A DNA stretch of 64,000 bases from Thunnus maccoyii (lineage: Eukaryota > Chordata > Actinopteri > Scombriformes > Scombridae): contig NC_056542.1 in assembly GCF_910596095.1 (NCBI RefSeq), forward strand, positions 24,754,457 to 24,818,456, read 5' to 3'. Shown in pieces: positions 38,156 to 56,634 of the stretch. Each line of letters opens with the position of its first letter. Within the stretch, counting starts at the first letter, position 1. Made by a program: the position numbers and the translations under genes. The notes under the pieces are model-generated. The model saw nothing but the letters and a program-made list of their open reading frames with translations, had not been told where the DNA came from and did no database searches.

Positions 38156-40682
38156 GAAACTATAGAAAAATAAAGATATAATTGGACCCAATTCTCTACT
38201 GGCTTACATATGCTTTAAATAGCGATGCACATTAACAAAGACATGAAAAAGGAGGTAATTATGTCAGGCAAGTGGCAGGATAATTCACATATTTACACAG
38301 CGCAGTCATTTCAAGTGTAGGTTAGGTAATATGGACAATATTCCCTTCACAGATACTAATTAAACACTCCAAAGAAGAACAAACCAGAAACTACTTACAT
38401 TATGTCAGAAACACACACCTCATGTATTTACTCTCTAAAGCCTGCCGCACTCCAACTGCTCAGCCTACCCACTAATGTAGGTGCATTAATTAAACCAGCC
38501 AACAGGTGGCTGCAGCACATCTGCCAATCAGGTGACACAGTTTGTATCCAACTAATATCACAACTTGTATAGATCAATAAATGCTGAACTACCTGTTTCC
38601 ACACTCCAATTACACTTTCAGCCTTTCTAACATCATATTTCAAATGATTATATGTCGTGTAGACGTCCAGTCAACCTCCACTTTAACAACATTTTACCCA
38701 TTGATTAATTAATAGAGATCCTTTCTCATATCAGCTCAAATGTCCTCAAGATCTGACTGAACTCGTGACATCATCTGTGACGTAATGACAGGATGTGAAT
38801 CAGCCTGTTTCAGCTCACTGATGATGTCATGGTACTAAAGTGGTAACTCCTTCTATGACATCACATGTGATGTCATGAGTCCACACAGGGAAGTTTATAA
38901 ATAGACCTTCAAATCAATCAATTCATCGAGCTGAGGTCGACTAGGCTCCCTTAGATGGAAGGCGTCCTCATTCACAGCTTCAGAGGTGACCGAGTTGAGT
39001 CGCTGAAGTACCGCCAGAGAGTTTCCCGCTCTGGAGGTCAGAGTCAGCGTGCAAGAACTGGGCCTTGGGAAAGCAGTGCTCGACTTGTGTGTTGAGGCCC
39101 ACCTCTGAAGCTGTGAATGAGGACGCCTTCCATCTTCGTAAAAAGAAAAACCCGGGTTAGGATCGTATTCCTGGATTTGGATTCAGTCTTTGGAATATGC
39201 CCAAAGACTCCTTCTGGGGCGATTGTATTTTTCCATGGAGGAATACTTGATCACTTCCAAATTGAACTGAAGTTTAGGGAGTAAGATGCACCTGAACTTA
39301 ACCCTAATCATATTCAGATTTCCAAAGACTGAGCCCAAATTCCAAGAATACCGTCCTAACCCTAAAAAAAACCGTGAGCGTATGTGTAACCCACTAGGTG
39401 CTACAGGGTAAAGAATAAAGAATATATGGACCAGGGGCTAGGTTCGTAATGGGAGGGCTGAAAAGGGAATGACAGACAAAACAGATAAATGGAGCCACGA
39501 GGAACGTTGAGGTAAGTTTACTGTACCAAGTTATAAAACATGAACATAAAATGCAGTGCAATTATCATCAGTATCTCAAGATTTCACAGTCTTTCAGCAG
39601 AACTTGAATTGAAAGTGTCCATGAGTGTAATGTCCCTTTAATGTCTTTGCGATATCAGTCAGCGCGCTCAAGTCAATGTTTTATGTCAAGTCAGGGGGAA
39701 AATTCAAGTAGTCGGATGTGTGGTGGTCCTACCACACTGATACTTGAGTGAAAGCAAAAAGATATGAGGTCCTCTTCTCAGGTCTCGGTTCCTCACTCCT
39801 TAGGTTAAGAAGAGATCTCACTGGGGGCTAGCCATCTCCCATCCAAGGGAGAATCCACATCCAGTTCTCTAGTTCTCAAAAAACCCAGCCTGCATGAAGA
39901 CAGGACTGTTATTTTCATGACGTCACTACTTTTCTCTAATGGCCATAGTAATATAATAATTCTCAACACATTACTGTAGCACAATAATGATTAAATGAAT
40001 TCTCTCTTTTAACTGTACAGTTGTTTTGTTTTGTTTTATCTCAATGTAAGTATTTCCCACATTTTATACATTTTTATCAACCTTTTTATACATGAATTTA
40101 ATCAACATGAATTTTAGCTGTTAACCCATGAATTATGATGTTTTAACTTTAAGTTGTAAATGACCTTATCCATCAGTTTCATCATACAATGTATCTCAAT
40201 ATAACTACACACACAGTATCAAAATAAACATCATACTTTACTTCTTTTAAATGATCAGAGCAATAATATTCAGTTTTGAACTCTTAAGATAGTTAACAGA
40301 AACAGTGAGCAGCAGTGATAAGCCAAGTTCAAGCATTTCTGGAGCACAGACACGTTTTCTGCCACCACACACATCAACTCAGTGTGGCTAATACAGTTAG
40401 CATGCGCTAGCGCTAATTAGCTCGGCAACTCACCAAGACGATAATGCCAAAAGTACTACTACTCCTGGCTCACAGACCCTCGCACACCTCTGACGCATTC
40501 AGAAGAGTATTTTATCTCATGGATATGTTAATAATCGCTATTCTAACTCTCTATTTCTCATCCGCTCCGGCCGCTGCTGTTTTACCCGCACTGCAACTCA
40601 CTGACTTCTGCGTGAAGAGAGGGTGGGACTTAACTCCCTCTAACCAATCATAAGTTTGCTCTAGTTGATATGACAAATAAGG

Positions 40683-40736
<54 letters not shown>

Positions 40737-40785
40737 AAATAAGTGATTGACAGATTGATTAACAAATGAAAATGAGATAAATAAG
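38156..40785 (+). repeat. Array unit 4
   Basis: 2630 bp; GT tract 40686-40735 (50 bp); LTR-like segment 39385-40838. Markers GAATGAGG, GATCGTATT, CCGTCCTAACC; carries the GCTCCGGCCG variant also seen in the beta units. Confidence 0.95.
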
Positions 40786-43312
40786 GAAACTATAGAAAAA
40801 TAAAGATATAATTGGACCCAATTCTCTACTGGCTTACATATGCTTTAAATAGCGATGCACATTAACAAAGACATGAAAAAGGAGGTAATCATGTCAGGCA
40901 AGTGGCAGGATAATTCACATATTTACACAGCGCAGTCATTTCAAGTGTAGGTTAGGTAATATGGACAATATTCCCTTCACAGATACTAATTAAACACTCC
41001 AAAGAAGAACAAACCAGAAACTACTTACATTATGTCAGAAACACACACCTCATGTATTTACTCTCTAAAGCCTGCCGCACTCCAACTGCTCAGCCTACCC
41101 ACTAATGTAGGTGCATTAATTAAACCAGCCAACAGGTGGCTGCAGCACATCTGCCAATCAGGTGACACAGTTTGTATCCAACTAATATCACAACTTGTAT
41201 AGATCAATAAATGCTGAACTACCTGTTTCCACACTCCAATTACACTTTCAGCCTTTCTAACATCATATTTCAAGTGATTATATGTCGTGTAGACTTCCAG
41301 TCAACCTCCACTTTTCAACAACATTTTACCCATTGATTAATTAATAGAGATCATTTCTCATATCAGCTCAAATGTCCTCAAGATCTGACTGAACTCGTGA
41401 CATCATCTGTGACGTAATGACAGGATGTGAATCAGCCTGTTTCAGCTCACTGATGATGTCATGGTACTAAAGTGGTAACTCCTTCTATGACATCACATGT
41501 GATGTCATGAGTCCACACAGGGAAGTTTATAAATAGACCTTCAAATCAATCAATTCATCGAGCTGAGGTCGACTAGGCTCCCTTAGATGGAAGGCGTCCT
41601 CATTCACAGCTTCAGAGGTGACCGAGTTGAGTCGCTGAAGTACCGCCAGAGAGTTTCCCGCTCTGGAGGTCAGAGTCAGCGTGCAAGAACTGGGCCTTGG
41701 GAAAGCAGTGCTCGACTTGTGTGTTGAGGCCCACCTCTGAAGCTGTGATTGAGGACGCCTTCCATCTTCGTAAAAAGAAAAACCCGGGTTAGGATGGTAT
41801 TCCTGGATTTGGATTCAGTCTTTGGAATATGCCCAAAGACTCCTTCTGGGGCGATTGTATTTTTCCATGGAGGAATACTTGATCACTTCCAAATTGAACT
41901 GAAGTTTAGGGAGTAAGATGCACCTGAACTTAACCCTAATCATATTCAGATTTCCAAAGACTGAGCCCAAATTCCAAGAATACCATCCTAACCCTAAAAA
42001 AAATCGTGAGCGTATGTGTAACCCACTAGGTGCTACAGGGTAAAGAATAAAGAATATATGGACCAGGGGCTAGGTTCGTAATGGGAGGGCTGAAAAGGGA
42101 ATGACAGACAAAACAGATAAATGGAGCCACGAGGAACGTTGAGGTAAGTTTACTGTACCAAGTTATAAAACATGAACATAAAATGCAGTGCAATTATCAT
42201 CAGTATCTCAAGATTTCACAGTCTTTCAGCAGAGCTTGAATTGAAAGTGTCCATGAGTGTAATGTCCCTTTAATGTCTTTGCGATATCAGTCAGCGCGCT
42301 CAAGTCAATGTTTTATGTCAAGTCAGGGGGGAAAATTCAAGTAGTCGGATGTGTGGTGGTCCTACCACACTGATACTTGAGTGAAAGCAAAAAGATATGA
42401 GGTCCTCTTCTCAGGTCTCGGTTCCTCACTCCTTAGGTTAAGAAGAGATCTCACTGGGGGCTAGCCATCTCCCATCCACAGGGAGAATCCACATCCAGTT
42501 CTCTAGTTCTCAAAAAACCCAGCCTGCATGAAGACAGGACTGTTATTTTCATGACGTCACTACTTTTCTCTAATGGCCATAGTAATATAATAATTCTCAA
42601 CACATTACTGTAGCACAATAATGATTAAATGAATTCTCTCTTTTAACCGTACAGTTGTTTTGTTTTGTTTTATCTCAATGTATTTCCCACATTTTATACA
42701 TTTTTATCAACCTTTTTATACATGAATTTAATCAACATGAATTTTAGCTGTTAACCCATGAATTATGATGTTTTAACTTTAAGTTGTAAATGAACTTATC
42801 CATCAGTTTCATCATACAATGTATCTCAATATAACTACACACACAGTATCAAAATAAACATCATACCTTACTTCTTTTAAATGATCAGAGCAATAATATT
42901 CAGTTTTGAACTCTTAAGATAGCTAACAGAAACAGTGAGCAGCAGTGATAAGCCAAGTTCAAGCATTTCTGGAGCACAGACACGTTTTCTGCCACCTCAC
43001 ACATCAACTCAGTGTGGCTAATACAGTTAGCATGCGCTAGCGCTAATTAGCTCGGCAACTCACCAAGACGATAATGCCAAAAGTACTACTACTCCTGGCT
43101 CACGGACCCTCGCACACCTCTGACGCATTCAGAAGAGTATTTTATCTCATGGATATGTTAATAATCGCTATTCTAACTCTCTATTTCTCATCCGCTCCGA
43201 CCGCTGCTGTTTTACCCGCACTGCAACTCACTGACTTCTGCGTGAAGAGAGGGTGGGACTTAACTCCCTCTAACCAATCATAAGTTTGCTCTAGTTGATA
43301 TGACAAATAAGG

Positions 43313-43350
<38 letters not shown>

Positions 43351-43399
43351 AAATAAGTGATTGACAGATTGATTAACAAATGAAAATGAGATAAATAAG
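40786..43399 (+). repeat. Array unit 5 (alpha type)
   Basis: 2614 bp, the shortest unit, because its GT tract is only 34 bp (43316-43349). LTR-like segment 42017-43452. First clear alpha unit: GATTGAGG, GATGGTATT, CAGAGCTTG, CCACAGGG, and a 4-bp shorter CAATGTATTTCCC. Confidence 0.95.
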
Positions 43400-45929
43400 G
43401 AAACTATAGAAAAATAAAGATATAATTGGACCCAATTCTCTACTGGCTTACATATGCTTTAAATAGCGATGCACATTAACAAAGACATGAAAAAGGAGGT
43501 AATTATGTCAGGCAAGTGGCAGGATAATTCACATATTTACACAGCGCAGTCATTTCAAGTGTAGGTTAGGTAATATGGACAATATTCCCTTCACAGATAC
43601 TAATTAAACACTCCAAAGAAGAACAAACCAGAAACTACTTACATTATGTCAGAAACACACACCTCATGTATTTACTCTCTAAAGCCTGCCGCACTCCAAC
43701 TGCTCAGCCTACCCACTAATGTAGGTGCATTAATTAAACCAGCCAACAGGTGGCTGCAGCACATCTGCCAATCAGGTGACACAGTTTGTATCCAACTAAT
43801 ATCACAACTTGTATAGATCAATAAAAGCTGAACTACCTGTTTCCACACTCCAATTACACTTTCAGCCTTTCTAACATCATATTTCAAATGATTATATGTC
43901 GTGTAGACGTCCAGTCAACCTCCACTTTTCAACAACATTTTACCCATTGATTAATTAATAGAGATCCTTTCTGATATCAGCTCAAATGTCCTCAAGATCT
44001 GACTGAACTCGTGACATCATCTGTGACGTAATGACAGGATGTGAATCAGCCTGTTTCAGCTCACTGATGATGTCATGGTACTAAAGTGGTAACTCCTTCT
44101 ATGACATCACATGTGATGTCATGAGTCCACACAGGGAAGTTTATAAATAGACCTTCAAATCAATCAATTCATCGAGCTGAGGTCGACTAGGCTCCCTTAG
44201 ATGGAAGGCGTCCTCATTCACAGCTTCAGAGGTGACCGAGTTGAGTCGCTGAAGTACCGCCAGAGAGTTTCCCGCTCTGGAGGTCAGAGTCAGCGTGCAA
44301 GAACTGGGCCTTGGGAAAGCAGTGCTCGACTTGTGTGTTGAGGCCCACCTCTGAAGCTGTGAATGAGGACGCCTTCCATCTTCGTAAAAAGAAAAACCCG
44401 GGTTAGGATCGTATTCCTGGATTTGGATTCAGTCTTTGGAATATGCCCAAAGACTCCTTCTGGGGCGATTGTATTTTTCCATGGAGGAATACTTGATCAC
44501 TTCCAAATTGAACTGAAGTTTAGGGAGTAAGATGCACCTGAACTTAACCCTAATCATATTCAGATTTCCAAAGACTGAGCCCAAATTCCAAGAATACCAT
44601 CCTAACCCTAAAAAAAATCGTGAGCGTATGTGTAACCCACTAGGTGCTACAGGGTAAAGAATAAAGAATATATGGACCAGGGGCTAGGTTCGTAATGGGA
44701 GGGCTGAAAAGGGAATGACAGACAAAACAGATAAATGGAGCCACGAGGAACGTTGAGGTAAGTTTACTGTACCAAGTTATAAAACATGAACATAAAATGC
44801 AGTGCAATTATCATCAGTATCTCAAGATTTCACAGTCTTTCAGCAGAACTTGAATTGAAAGTGTCCATGAGTGTAATGTCCCTTTAATGTCTTTGCGATA
44901 TCAGTCAGCGCGCTCAAGTCAATGTTTTATGTCAAGTCAGGGGGGAAAATTCAAGTAGTCGGATGTGTGGTGGTCCTACCACACTGATACTTGAGTGAAA
45001 GCAAAAAGATATGAGGTCCTCTTCTCAGGTCTCGGTTCCTCACTCCTTAGGTTAAGAAGAGATCTCACTGGGGGCTAGCCATCTCCCATCCAAGGGAGAA
45101 TCCACATCCAGTTCTCTAGTTCTCAAAAAACCCAGCCTGCATGAAGACAGGACTGTTATTTTCATGACGTCACTACTTTTCTCTAATGGCCATAGTAATA
45201 TAATAATTCTCAACACATTACTGTAGCACAATAATGATTAAATGAATTCTCTCTTTTAACTGTACAGTTGTTTTGTTTTGTTTTATCTCAATGTAAGTAT
45301 TTCCCACATTTTATACATTTTTATCAACCTTTTTATACATGAATTTAATCAACATGAATTTTAGCTGTTAACCCATGAATTATGATGTTTTAACTTTAAG
45401 TTGTAAATGACCTTATCCATCAGTTTCATCATACAATGTATCTCAATATAACTACACACACAGTATCAAAATAAACATCATACCTTACTTCTTTTAAATG
45501 ATCAGAGCAATAATATTCAGTTTTGAACTCTTAAGATAGTTAACAGAAACAGTGAGCAGCAGTGATAAGCCAAGTTCAAGCATTTCTGGAGCACAGACAC
45601 GTTTTCTGCCACCACACACATCAACTCAGTGTGGCTAATACAGTTAGCATGCGCTAGCGCTAATTAGCTCGGCAACTCACCAAGACGATAATGCCAAAAG
45701 TACTACTACTCCTGGCTCACGGACCCTCGCACACCTCTGACGCATTCAGAAGAGTATTTTATCTCATGGATATGTTAATAATCGCTATTCTAACTCTCTA
45801 TTTCTCATCCGCTCCGGCCGCTGCTGTTTTACCCGCACTGCAACTCACTGACTTCTGCGTGAAGAGAGGGTGGGACTTAACTCCCTCTAACCAATCATAA
45901 GTTTGCTCTAGTTGATATGACAAATAAGG

Positions 45930-45989
<60 letters not shown>

Positions 45990-46038
45990 AAATAAGTGAT
46001 TGACAGATTGATTAACAAATGAAAATGAGATAAATAAG
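43400..46038 (+). repeat. Array unit 6 (beta type)
   Basis: 2639 bp; GT tract 45933-45988 (56 bp); LTR-like segment 44631-46091. First clear beta unit: ATAAAAGCTG, GAATGAGG, GATCGTATT, CAGAACTTG, GCTCCGGCCG. Confidence 0.95.
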
Positions 46039-48567
46039 GAAACTATAGAAAAATAAAGATATAATTGGACCCAATTCTCTACTGGCTTACATATGCTTTA
46101 AATAGCGATGCACATTAACAAAGACATGAAAAAGGAGGTAATTATGTCAGGCAAGTGGCAGGATAATTCACATATTTACACAGCGCAGTCATTTCAAGTG
46201 TAGGTTAGGTAATATGGACAATATTCCCTTCACAGATACTAATTAAACACTCCAAAGAAGAACAAACCAGAAACTACTTACATTATGTCAGAAACACACA
46301 CCTCATGTATTTACTCTCTAAAGCCTGCCGCACTCCAACTGCTCAGCCTACCCACTAATGTAGGTGCATTAATTAAACCAGCCAACAGGTGGCTGCAGCA
46401 CATCTGCCAATCAGGTGACACAGTTTGTATCCAACTAATATCACAACTTGTATAGATCAATAAATGCTGAACTACCTGTTTCCACACTCCAATTACACTT
46501 TCAGCCTTTCTAACATCATATTTCAAATGATTATATGTCGTGTAGACGCCCAGTCAACCTCCACTTTTCAACAACATTTTACCCATTGATTAATTAATAG
46601 AGATCATTTCTCATATCAGCTCAAATGTCCTCAAGATCTGACTGAACTCGTGACATCATCTGTGACGTAATGACAGGATGTGAATCAGCCTGTTTCAGCT
46701 CACTGATGATGTCATGGTACTAAAGTGGTAACTCCTTCTATGACATCACATGTGATGTCATGAGTCCACACAGGGAAGTTTATAAATAGACCTTCAAATC
46801 AATCAATTCATCGAGCTGAGGTCGACTAGGCTCCCTTAGATGGAAGGCGTCCTCATTCACAGCTTCAGAGGTGACCGAGTTGAGTCGCTGAAGTACCGCC
46901 AGAGAGTTTCCCGCTCTGGAGGTCAGAGTCAGCGTGCAAGAACTGGGCCTTGGGAAAGCAGTGCTCGACTTGTGTGTTGAGGCCCACCTCTGAAGCTGTG
47001 ATTGAGGACGCCTTCCATCTTCGTAAAAAGAAAAACCCGGGTTAGGATGGTATTCCTGGATTTGGATTCAGTCTTTGGAATATGCCCAAAGACTCCTTCT
47101 GGGGCGATTGTATTTTTCCATGGAGGAATACTTGATCACTTCCAAATTGAACTGAAGTTTAGGGAGTAAGATGCACCTGAACTTAACCCTAATCATATTC
47201 AGATTTCCAAAGACTGAGCCCAAATTCCAAGAATACCATCCTAACCCTAAAAAAAATCGTGAGCGTATGTGTAACCCACTAGGTGCTACAGGGTAAAGAA
47301 TAAAGAATATATGGACCAGGGGCTAGGTTCGTAATGGGAGGGCTGAAAAGGGAATGACAGACAAAACAGATAAATGGAGCCACGAGGAACGTTGAGGTAA
47401 GTTTACTGTACCAAGTTATAAAACATGAACATAAAATGCAGTGCAATTATCATCAGTATCTCAAGATTTCACAGTCTTTCAGCAGAGCTTGAATTGAAAG
47501 TGTCCATGAGTGTAATGTCCCTTTAATGTCTTTGCGATATCAGTCAGCGCGCTCAAGTCAATGTTTTATGTCAAGTCAGGGGGGAAAATTCAAGTAGTCG
47601 GATGTGTGGTGGTCCTACCACACTGATACTTGAGTGAAAGCAAAAAGATATGAGGTCCTCTTCTCAGGTCTCGGTTCCTCACTCCTTAGGTTAAGAAGAG
47701 ATCTCACTGGGGGCTAGCCATCTCCCATCCACAGGGAGAATCCACATCCAGTTCTCTAGTTCTCAAAAAACCCAGCCTGCATGAAGACAGGACTGTTATT
47801 TTCATGACGTCACTACTTTTCTCTAATGGCCATAGTAATATAATAATTCTCAACACATTACTGTAGCACAATAATGATTAAATGAATTCTCTCTTTTAAC
47901 CGTACAGTTGTTTTGTTTTGTTTTATCTCAATGTATTTCCCACATTTTATACATTTTTATCAACCTTTTTATACATGAATTTAATCAACATGAATTTTAG
48001 CTGTTAACCCATGAATTATGATGTTTTAACTTTAAGTTGTAAATGAACTTATCCATCAGTTTCATCATACAATGTATCTCAATATAACTACACACACAGT
48101 ATCAAAATAAACATCATACCTTACTTCTTTTAAATGATCAGAGCAATAATATTCAGTTTTGAACTCTTAAGATAGTTAACAGAAACAGTGAGCAGCAGTG
48201 ATAAGCCAAGTTCAAGCATTTCTGGAGCACAGACACGTTTTCTGCCACCTCACACATCAACTCACAGTGTGGCTAATACAGTTAGCATGCGCTAGCGCTA
48301 ATTAGCTCGGCAACTCACCAAGACGATAATGCCAAAAGTACTACTACTCCTGGCTCACGGACCCTCGCACACCTCTGACGCATTCAGAAGAGTATTTTAT
48401 CTCATGGATATGTTAATAATCGCTATTCTAACTCTCTATTTCTCATCCGCTCCGACCGCTGCTGTTTTACCCGCACTGCAACTCACTGACTTCTGCGTGA
48501 AGAGAGGGTGGGACTTAACTCCCTCTAACCAATCATAAGTTTGCTCTAGTTGATATGACAAATAAGG

Positions 48568-48633
<66 letters not shown>

Positions 48634-48682
48634 AAATAAGTGATTGACAGATTGATTAACAAATGAAAATGAGATAAATAAG
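46039..48682 (+). repeat. Array unit 7 (alpha type)
   Basis: 2644 bp; GT tract 48571-48632 (62 bp); LTR-like segment 47270-48735. Alpha markers, with GATAGTTAAC where other alpha units (5, 9, 12) have GATAGCTAAC. Its right part and GT length are repeated exactly in unit 10. Confidence 0.95.
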
Positions 48683-51211
48683 GAAACTATAGAAAAATAA
48701 AGATATAATTGGACCCAATTCTCTACTGGCTTACATATGCTTTAAATAGCGATGCACATTAACAAAGACATGAAAAAGGAGGTAATTATGTCAGGCAAGT
48801 GGCAGGATAATTCACATATTTACACAGCGCAGTCATTTCAAGTGTAGGTTAGGTAATATGGACAATATTCCCTTCACAGATACTAATTAAACACTCCAAA
48901 GAAGAACAAACCAGAAACTACTTACATTATGTCAGAAACACACACCTCATGTATTTACTCTCTAAAGCCTGCCGCACTCCAACTGCTCAGCCTACCCACT
49001 AATGTAGGTGCATTAATTAAACCAGCCAACAGGTGGCTGCAGCACATCTGCCAATCAGGTGACACAGTTTGTATCCAACTAATATCACAACTTGTATAGA
49101 TCAATAAAAGCTGAACTACCTGTTTCCACACTCCAATTACACTTTCAGCCTTTCTAACATCATATTTCAAATGATTATATGTCGTGTAGACGTCCAGTCA
49201 ACCTCCACTTTTCAACAACATCTTACCCATTGATTAATTAATAGAGATCCTTTCTGATATCAGCTCAAATGTCCTCAAGATCTGACTGAACTCGTGACAT
49301 CATCTGTGACGTAATGACAGGATGTGAATCAGCCTGTTTCAGCTCACTGATGATGTCATGGTACTAAAGTGGTAACTCCTTCTATGACATCACATATGAT
49401 GTCATGAGTCCACACAGGGAAGTTTATAAATAGACCTTCAAATCAATCAATTCATCGAGCTGAGGTCGACTAGGCTCCCTTAGATGGAAGGCGTCCTCAT
49501 TCACAGCTTCAGAGGTGACCGAGTTGAGTCGCTGAAGTACCGCCAGAGAGTTTCCCGCTCTGGAGGTCAGAGTCAGCGTGCAAGAACTGGGCCTTGGGAA
49601 AGCAGTGCTCGACTTGTGTGTTGAGGCCCACCTCTGAAGCTGTGAATGAGGACGCCTTCCATCTTCGTAAAAAGAAAAACCCGGGTTAGGATCGTATTCC
49701 TGGATTTGGATTCAGTCTTTGGAATATGCCCAAAGACTCCTTCTGGGGCGATTGTATTTTTCCATGGAGGAATACTTGATCACTTCCAAATTGAACTGAA
49801 GTTTAGGGAGTAAGATGCACCTGAACTTAACCCTAATCATATTCAGATTTCCAAAGACTGAGCCCAAATTCCAAGAATACCATCCTAACCCTAAAAAAAA
49901 TCGTGAGCGTATGTGTAACCCACTAGGTGCTACAGGGTAAAGAATAAAGAATATATGGACCAGGGGCTAGGTTCGTAATGGGAGGGCTGAAAAGGGAATG
50001 ACAGACAAAACAGATAAATGGAGCCACGAGGAACGTTGAGGTAAGTTTACTGTACCAAGTTATAAAACATGAACATAAAATGCAGTGCAATTATCATCAA
50101 TATCTCAAGATTTCACAGTCTTTCAGCAGAACTTGAATTGAAAGTGTCCATGAGTGTAATGTCCCTTTAATGTCTTTGCGATATCAGTCAGCGCGCTCAA
50201 GTCAATGTTTTATGTCAAGTCAGGGGGGAAAATTCAAGTAGTCGGATGTGTGGTGGTCCTACCACACTGATACTTGAGTGAAAGCAAAAAGATATGAGGT
50301 CCTCTTCTCAGGTCTCGGTTCCTCACTCCTTAGGTTAAGAAGAGATCTCACTGGGGGCTAGCCATCTCCCATCCAAGGGAGAATCCACATCCAGTTCTCT
50401 AGTTCTCAAAAAACCCAGCCTGCATGAAGACAGGACTGTTATTTTCATGACGTCACTACTTTTCTCTAATGGCCATAGTAATATAATAATTCTCAACACA
50501 TTACTGTAGCACAATAATGATTAAATGAATTCTCTCTTTTAACTGTACAGTTGTTTTGTTTTGTTTTATCTCAATGTAAGTATTTCCCACATTTTATACA
50601 TTTTTATCAACCTTTTTATACATGAATTTAATCAACATGAATTTTAGCTGTTAACCCATGAATTATGATGTTTTAACTTTAAGTTGTAAATGACCTTATC
50701 CATCAGTTTCATCATACAATGTATCTCAATATAACTACACACACAGTATCAAAATAAACATCATACCTTACTTCTTTTAAATGATCAGAGCAATAATATT
50801 CAGTTTTGAACTCTTAAGATAGTTAACAGAAACAGTGAGCAGCAGTGATAAGCCAAGTTCAAGCATTTCTGGAGCACAGACACGTTTTCTGCCACCACAC
50901 ACATCAACTCAGTGTGGCTAATACAGTTAGCATGCGCTAGCGCTAATTAGCTCGGCAACTCACCAAGACGATAATGCCAAAAGTACTACTACTCCTGGCT
51001 CACGGACCCTCGCACACCTCTGACGCATTCAGAAGAGTATTTTATCTCATGGATATGTTAATAATCGCTATTCTAACTCTCTATTTCTCATCCGCTCCGG
51101 CCGCTGCTGTTTTACCCGCACTGCAACTCACTGACTTCTGCGTGAAGAGAGGGTGGGACTTAACTCCCTCTAACCAATCATAAGTTTGCTCTAGTTGATA
51201 TGACAAATAAG

Positions 51212-51304
<93 letters not shown>

Positions 51305-51353
51305 AAATAAGTGATTGACAGATTGATTAACAAATGAAAATGAGATAAATAAG
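48683..51353 (+). repeat. Array unit 8 (beta type)
   Basis: 2671 bp; GT tract 51214-51303 (90 bp); LTR-like segment 49914-51406. Shares CACATATGATG and ATCATCAATATC with unit 11 only. Has private changes near 49221 and just before the GT tract (GGAG for GGAC). Confidence 0.95.
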
Positions 51354-54039
<2,686 letters not shown>

Positions 54040-56568
54040 GAAACTATAGAAAAATAAAGATATAATTGGACCCAATTCTCTACTGGCTTACATATGCTTT
54101 AAATAGCGATGCACATTAACAAAGACATGAAAAAGGAGGTAATTATGTCAGGCAAGTGGCAGGATAATTCACATATTTACACAGCGCAGTCATTTCAAGT
54201 GTAGGTTAGGTAATATGGACAATATTCCCTTCACAGATACTAATTAAACACTCCAAAGAAGAACAAACCAGAAACTACTTACATTATGTCAGAAACACAC
54301 ACCTCATGTATTTACTCTCTAAAGCCTGCCGCACTCCAACTGCTCAGCCTACCCACTAATGTAGGTGCATTAATTAAACCAGCCAACAGGTGGCTGCAGC
54401 ACATCTGCCAATCAGGTGACACAGTTTGTATCCAACTAATATCACAACTTGTATAGATCAATAAAAGCTGAACTACCTGTTTCCACACTCCAATTACACT
54501 TTCAGCCTTTCTAACATCATATTTCAAATGATTATATGTCGTGTAGACGTCCAGTCAACCTCCACTTTTCAACAACATTTTACCCATTGATTAATTAATA
54601 GAGATCCTTTCTGATATCAGCTCAAATGTCCTCAAGATCTGACTGAACTCGTGACATCATCTGTGACGTAATGACAGGATGTGAATCAGCCTGTTTCAGC
54701 TCACTGATGATGTCATGGTACTAAAGTGGTAACTCCTTCTATGACATCACATGTGATGTCATGAGTCCACACAGGGAAGTTTATAAATAGACCTTCAAAT
54801 CAATCAATTCATCGAGCTGAGGTCGACTAGGCTCCCTTAGATGGAAGGCGTCCTCATTCACAGCTTCAGAGGTGACCGAGTTGAGTCGCTGAAGTACCGC
54901 CAGAGAGTTTCCCGCTCTGGAGGTCAGAGTCAGCGTGCAAGAACTGGGCCTTGGGAAAGCAGTGCTCGACTTGTGTGTTGAGGCCCACCTCTGAAGCTGT
55001 GATTGAGGACGCCTTCCATCTTCGTAAAAAGAAAAACCCGGGTTAGGATGGTATTCCTGGATTTGGATTCAGTCTTTGGAATATGCCCAAAGACTCCTTC
55101 TGGGGCGATTGTATTTTTCCATGGAGGAATACTTGATCACTTCCAAATTGAACTGAAGTTTAGGGAGTAAGATGCACCTGAACTTAACCCTAATCATATT
55201 CAGATTTCCAAAGACTGAGCCCAAATTCCAAGAATACCATCCTAACCCTAAAAAAAATCGTGAGCGTATGTGTAACCCACTAGGTGCTACAGGGTAAAGA
55301 ATAAAGAATATATGGACCAGGGGCTAGGTTCGTAATGGGAGGGCTGAAAAGGGAATGACAGACAAAACAGATAAATGGAGCCACGAGGAACGTTGAGGTA
55401 AGTTTACTGTACCAAGTTATAAAACATGAACATAAAATGCAGTGCAATTATCATCAGTATCTCAAGATTTCACAGTCTTTCAGCAGAGCTTGAATTGAAA
55501 GTGTCCATGAGTGTAATGTCCCTTTAATGTCTTTGCGATATCAGTCAGCGCGCTCAAGTCAATGTTTTATGTCAAGTCAGGGGGGAAAATTCAAGTAGTC
55601 GGATGTGTGGTGGTCCTACCACACTGATACTTGAGTGAAAGCAAAAAGATATGAGGTCCTCTTCTCAGGTCTCGGTTCCTCACTCCTTAGGTTAAGAAGA
55701 GATCTCACTGGGGGCTAGCCATCTCCCATCCACAGGGAGAATCCACATCCAGTTCTCTAGTTCTCAAAAAACCCAGCCTGCATGAAGACAGGACTGTTAT
55801 TTTCATGACGTCACTACTTTTCTCTAATGGCCATAGTAATATAATAATTCTCAACACATTACTGTAGCACAATAATGATTAAATGAATTCTCTCTTTTAA
55901 CCGTACAGTTGTTTTGTTTTGTTTTATCTCAATGTATTTCCCACATTTTATACATTTTTATCAACCTTTTTATACATGAATTTAATCAACATGAATTTTA
56001 GCTGTTAACCCATGAATTATGATGTTTTAACTTTAAGTTGTAAATGAACTTATCCATCAGTTTCATCATACAATGTATCTCAATATAACTACACACACAG
56101 TATCAAAATAAACATCATACCTTACTTCTTTTAAATGATCAGAGCAATAATATTCAGTTTTGAACTCTTAAGATAGTTAACAGAAACAGTGAGCAGCAGT
56201 GATAAGCCAAGTTCAAGCATTTCTGGAGCACAGACACGTTTTCTGCCACCTCACACATCAACTCACAGTGTGGCTAATACAGTTAGCATGCGCTAGCGCT
56301 AATTAGCTCGGCAACTCACCAAGACGATAATGCCAAAAGTACTACTACTCCTGGCTCACGGACCCTCGCACACCTCTGACGCATTCAGAAGAGTATTTTA
56401 TCTCATGGATATGTTAATAATCGCTATTCTAACTCTCTATTTCTCATCCGCTCCGACCGCTGCTGTTTTACCCGCACTGCAACTCACTGACTTCTGCGTG
56501 AAGAGAGGGTGGGACTTAACTCCCTCTAACCAATCATAAGTTTGCTCTAGTTGATATGACAAATAAGG

Positions 56569-56634
<66 letters not shown>
